Shown: piece after piece, positions 53,412 through 55,845 of the stretch
Numbering within the stretch: position 1 is the stretch's first letter
How the letters are laid out: each line of letters begins with the position of its first letter
Source of the DNA: Vibrio halioticoli NBRC 102217
Lineage (GTDB): Bacteria; Pseudomonadota; Gammaproteobacteria; Enterobacterales; Vibrionaceae
Length of the DNA: 55,845 bases
Assembly: GCF_000496695.1 (NCBI RefSeq)
Contig: NZ_BAUJ01000026.1
Location: forward strand, 1-55,845
Direction: 5' to 3'
The notes under the pieces: model-generated
Databases searched by the model: none
What the model saw: the letters and a program-made list of their open reading frames with translations, nothing else
Told to the model about the DNA's origin: nothing
Program-made: the position numbers and the translations under genes

Positions 53412-54032
53412 ATGAACAATATAGTGAAATTTATTGGTTGTATTAGAAGGTATATTATTTTTATAACTTTAATCAGCATCTCATTTGGCGCTTACTCTGC
53501 TCAGTATAAATTGTACAAACACAATAATGAAGCCAATAAGTCTACTTTAATAATTAATGGCAACATAGAGAATGGAGAGTATGGTAAGTTTGTAAAATTC
53601 ATATCAGAGATAACTGATAATATTTCATCTGTCATATTACAATCAAATGGTGGTTATCTTAACGATGCCATTGAGATAGCCAACTATATTAATAAATCTG
53701 GATGGAACACTGATGTTGAAACATACTGCAACTCATGTTGTGTTATCATTTTTCTATCCGGAAAGCATAGAACTGCATACGAAAAATCACATATAGGTGC
53801 ACATAGCCCGTACTACGGTGATCTTAAACGCGATTATAGACAAGATCTGAAAAAATCAGCTTTATATAATAGATTATTTAATATCCTATCACGCTATCTA
53901 AATGACATTAAAATATCCAAACAAATAATAGACCAAATGTATGATACTCCTTCTAGAAATAGACTAGAGTTAAACACTAATAATCATGATCATCCTTGGG
54001 AGATAATAACTAAGAGTTTTTTGTACAGTTAA
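53412..54032 (+). CDS. exported ClpP/crotonase-fold protein (COG3904-like)
   Basis: The 206-residue protein has an N-terminal membrane or signal segment (about 13-29: YIIFITLISISFGAYSA). The core has features of the ClpP-like COG3904 group. These are the IENGEYGKFVKFI start, the substrate strand SSVILQSNGGYLNDAIEIANYI near 72-93, a candidate catalytic Ser in CNSCCVIIFLSG near 105-116, and His in SHIGAHSPYYGD near 124-136. It may be a periplasmic protease or an inactive relative. It is AT-rich. It converges with a LysR gene, with a 4-bp 3' overlap. Confidence 0.68.
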   Translation: MNNIVKFIGCIRRYIIFITLISISFGAYSAQYKLYKHNNEANKSTLIINGNIENGEYGKFVKFISEITDNISSVILQSNGGYLNDAIEIANYINKSGWNTDVETYCNSCCVIIFLSGKHRTAYEKSHIGAHSPYYGDLKRDYRQDLKKSALYNRLFNILSRYLNDIKISKQIIDQMYDTPSRNRLELNTNNHDHPWEIITKSFLYS

Positions 54033-54868
54033 CGTAGCGTTAACTTTGATTCTTGGATTTTCTTTATAATTTCTTTAAGTACCGGTTTATTAACCACATT
54101 ACGATTCGCCACTATCAGGTAAAGATCCATCTTACCGATAACACCTGAAAAAGAGTAAACCTCATGGCTAAGGGTGCTTGCTGTTTGTTCTGATACAATG
54201 CCTGTGTATTTAGAGTTCTCAATAATATCATAGAAAGATATAAGGCTATCAATGAGATATTCATTAGTACCTGGGTTAGATGTAAACTTATCACTGTAAT
54301 CATCAAGCCATTTTAATTTAATTATATTCTTTGGTTCAGACTCAATAATATCTCCATGGAATTGTTTCGAACGAAGAAAAACCAAATCATCAGTTTGAAT
54401 TTTATGACATTGATATCGTCTGTCTATTAAAGGCTTTTTATCAATGAACAAATCTATCTCACCAATTAAAAGATCTGAATATGCTTTTTCTCTAGTCGGA
54501 TAATTATTCAGTTCTTTAAACGATAGTTCCTCACACTTCAATGCTTCGTCATGCAAAAGACGTACGAAAAACGTACTATTAACTTGTATCGGTTTTAATA
54601 ACGTGATTTGAGGAATACTTGTGCGAAACATTTCATACTCAAAGACAACAGAGTTTAAACTAGCTGTTATTTTTGAATATAAAAACTTTCCTTCACTAGT
54701 TGGCGTTAGTGCAATCCCGTTCTTGATAAAAAGTTTCTTCCCACAATCTTGCTCAAGATTAGTAATAGCTCTAGATAGAGATGAAATAGAAGTATTTGCT
54801 TTCTTTGCAATATCTCTAAAATTATCTCCCTCATAAACATATTTAAAAAGTACCAGTTCTTTTAGCAT
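54029..54868 (-). CDS. LysR-family regulator
   Basis: The 279-residue protein has a LysR-type HTH at about 15-45 (NFRDIAKKANTSISSLSRAITNLEQDCGKKLF). The effector domain is divergent from the common type (PIQVNSTFFVRLLHDEALK) and ends in a helix (VNKPVLKEIIKKIQES). It is AT-rich, like the ClpP-fold gene that converges with it. The stop codons overlap by 4 bp. Its target could be that gene or others in the accessory region, which is an inference. A GAGAAG site precedes the ATG. Confidence 0.8.
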   Translation of the reverse strand: MLKELVLFKYVYEGDNFRDIAKKANTSISSLSRAITNLEQDCGKKLFIKNGIALTPTSEGKFLYSKITASLNSVVFEYEMFRTSIPQITLLKPIQVNSTFFVRLLHDEALKCEELSFKELNNYPTREKAYSDLLIGEIDLFIDKKPLIDRRYQCHKIQTDDLVFLRSKQFHGDIIESEPKNIIKLKWLDDYSDKFTSNPGTNEYLIDSLISFYDIIENSKYTGIVSEQTASTLSHEVYSFSGVIGKMDLYLIVANRNVVNKPVLKEIIKKIQESKLTLR

Positions 54869-55063
54869 GATCTTCTCATCTGTTACTGCCTTCTGTTCGA
54901 GTTAGGATTCTCAAACTCATAAGAATAAACCGAAAGAATAAAATAACAACCCTACGAAAATTTTATTCATTTATCAAATCAGAATGCGCCATCAACATTG
55001 CCCCTGCTATCTAGCTTATCAAGTGTTTGAAACTTCTGTGCTCCCGATCTACTATTCGATAAA

Positions 55064-55117
55064 GCGGGGTCAGGTCTTGAAATTTGCATATATGCAAATT
55101 TCAAGACCTGACCCCGC
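55064..55117. repeat. GGGGTCAGGTCTTGA element, copy 5 (perfect 54-bp palindrome)
   Basis: The 27-base arms (55064-55090 and 55091-55117) are exact inverted copies with no spacer. Each arm starts GCGGGGTCAGGTCTTGA and ends AAATTTGCATA. It is 30 bp upstream of the catB start, so it may affect catB expression. Confidence 0.95.
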
Positions 55118-55147
55118 AACAGCGCCCCTAAAACCTAGAGAATAAAC

Positions 55148-55792
55148 ATGAACTACTTTGAATCCCCTTTCGCTGGTGTACCGTTGCAGCAGCAAGTGAC
55201 CAACCCAAACATCATTGTAGGTAAGCACAGTTATTACTCTGGGTACTATCATGGACACAGTTTTGATGATTGTGCTCGGTATCTTGCACCTGATAGAGAT
55301 GATGTTGATAGGCTTATTATTGGCAGTTTTTGCTCTATTGGTTCTGGTGCGGCATTTATTATGGCGGGGAATCAAGGGCACAGGCATGACTGGATAAGTA
55401 CTTTTCCGTTTTTCTATCAAGATGATGAAACTTTTGCACAAGCCAAAGATGGTTTTGAGCGCGTCGGAGATACCATAATAGGTAATGATGTTTGGATTGG
55501 GACGGAAGCGATGATTATGCCCGGAGTAAACATTGGGCATGGCGCTGTGATTTCAAGTCGCGCTGTTGTTACCAAAGACGTCTCCCCTTATGAAATAGTA
55601 GGGTCAAACCCGGCTAAGCACATTAAATTTCGTTTTTCTGACACTGAAATCACTATGCTACTAGAGATGCAGTGGTGGGATTGGCCTCAAGGCGTTCTTA
55701 AACAAGCTGTGCCCTATTTGTGCTCGAACGATATTCAAGCGCTGTATCAGTATTGGCAATCGCAAATATCTAATACCAACCACACTAAGTAA
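55148..55792 (+). CDS. catB: CatB9-like xenobiotic O-acetyltransferase
   Basis: The 214-residue protein is a hexapeptide-repeat (left-handed beta-helix) acetyltransferase of the CatB/XAT group. It resembles CatB9 of the V. cholerae superintegron. Matching pieces are [20 protein letters not shown] near 15-34, [27 protein letters not shown] near 59-85 with the catalytic His of HR(H), and [13 protein letters not shown]. Such enzymes acetylate chloramphenicol and can give resistance. I see no attC site nearby. The last codons and stop overlap a dispersed repeat (55775-55817). Confidence 0.9.
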   Translation: MNYFESPFAGVPLQQQVTNPNIIVGKHSYYSGYYHGHSFDDCARYLAPDRDDVDRLIIGSFCSIGSGAAFIMAGNQGHRHDWISTFPFFYQDDETFAQAKDGFERVGDTIIGNDVWIGTEAMIMPGVNIGHGAVISSRAVVTKDVSPYEIVGSNPAKHIKFRFSDTEITMLLEMQWWDWPQGVLKQAVPYLCSNDIQALYQYWQSQISNTNHTK

Positions 55793-55817
55793 GTGATCAG
55801 AACTAGTGCAAGAAAAA
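55775..55817 (+). repeat. dispersed repeat, copy 4 (catB 3' end)
   Basis: It starts ACCAACCACACTAAGTAAG, then TGATCAGAAC. It is near identical to 44187-44228. It lies across the catB end: the final residues NHTK and the TAA stop are encoded by the repeat. Confidence 0.8.
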
Positions 55818-55845
55818 TGCTCGAGAACAAGGCAGAATTTTGATA

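Noticed and set aside
55100..55845. Possible integron cassette around catB
   Set aside because: CatB9 is a cassette gene in V. cholerae, but I see no attC-like core sites on either side. The flanking sequences are a palindromic element and a dispersed repeat instead.

Overview
The window looks like a chromosomal segment of a marine gammaproteobacterium of the Vibrionaceae, most likely Vibrio. Reasons: the hinT-ycfL-lpoB / ycfP / ndh neighbourhood, an orphan VC1899-type (DUF1887) protein, a KdgR-type IclR regulator, a large secreted GH18 chitinase, a CatB9-like acetyltransferase, and two dispersed short repeat families. The species cannot be fixed from the sequence alone. I see no rRNA, tRNA, CRISPR array, complete insertion sequence or prophage.

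Layout. 1-5.3 kb (mostly minus): NADH dehydrogenase II with a perfect FNR box, YcfP, and a tight operon hinT-COG3014 lipoprotein-ycfL-lpoB (cell-wall synthesis regulation). 5.5-8.3 kb: a CARF/PD-(D/E)xK nuclease-like protein without CRISPR, uridine phosphorylase with a perfect CRP box, and a CBS-domain protein. 8.6-12.1 kb: outer membrane DUF481 protein, HlyD-type adaptor and DUF2955 membrane protein, a probable export set. 12.2-17.6 kb: M48 metalloprotease lipoprotein, a mycobacterial-type MenB, and a PepSY protein-response regulator-histidine kinase operon. 17.7-22 kb: MFS efflux pump, LysE exporter, acyltransferase, MetR and a small membrane protein. 22.4-24.9 kb: an orphan tadE-tadF-tadG set. 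25.1-29.7 kb: a divergent FTR1-like permease, two exported proteins of unknown function, a 5'-truncated PTS IICB gene abutting a fragment of another gene, and a DUF3047 protein. 29.9-37.5 kb: KdgR, a 1399-residue formate dehydrogenase fused to a GltD-like module, and MetE under MetJ and MetR sites. 37.8-38.6 kb: a DUF1778/GNAT toxin-antitoxin pair. 38.9-42.5 kb: a sugar-acid unit (Gfo/Idh/MocA oxidoreductase, ManD/RspA dehydratase, divergent LacI regulator) with a 13-bp periodic operator ladder. 42.6-47.6 kb: small conserved protein, YjeH-type amino acid exporter, LrgAB with a divergent LysR regulator, a VOC protein and a Zur-like regulator. 48.5-52.2 kb: a 1212-residue multimodular chitinase behind a 905-bp AT-rich leader.

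52.2-55.8 kb is the clearest accessory stretch. It is AT-rich and holds five copies of a palindromic GGGGTCAGGTCTTGA element, a decayed gene, a small conserved gene, a ClpP-fold exported protein convergent with a LysR regulator, and a CatB9-like xenobiotic acetyltransferase.

The most noteworthy signals are: the orphan CARF nuclease with an altered ligand loop; the five-step 13-bp operator ladder upstream of the ManD-like gene; the repeat cluster at the right end; a second repeat family placed at gene 3' ends that supplies the last codons and stop of catB; the actinobacterial-type MenB; and the orphan tadEFG set. All functional assignments are from reading motifs and remembered family features. 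No database search was run.
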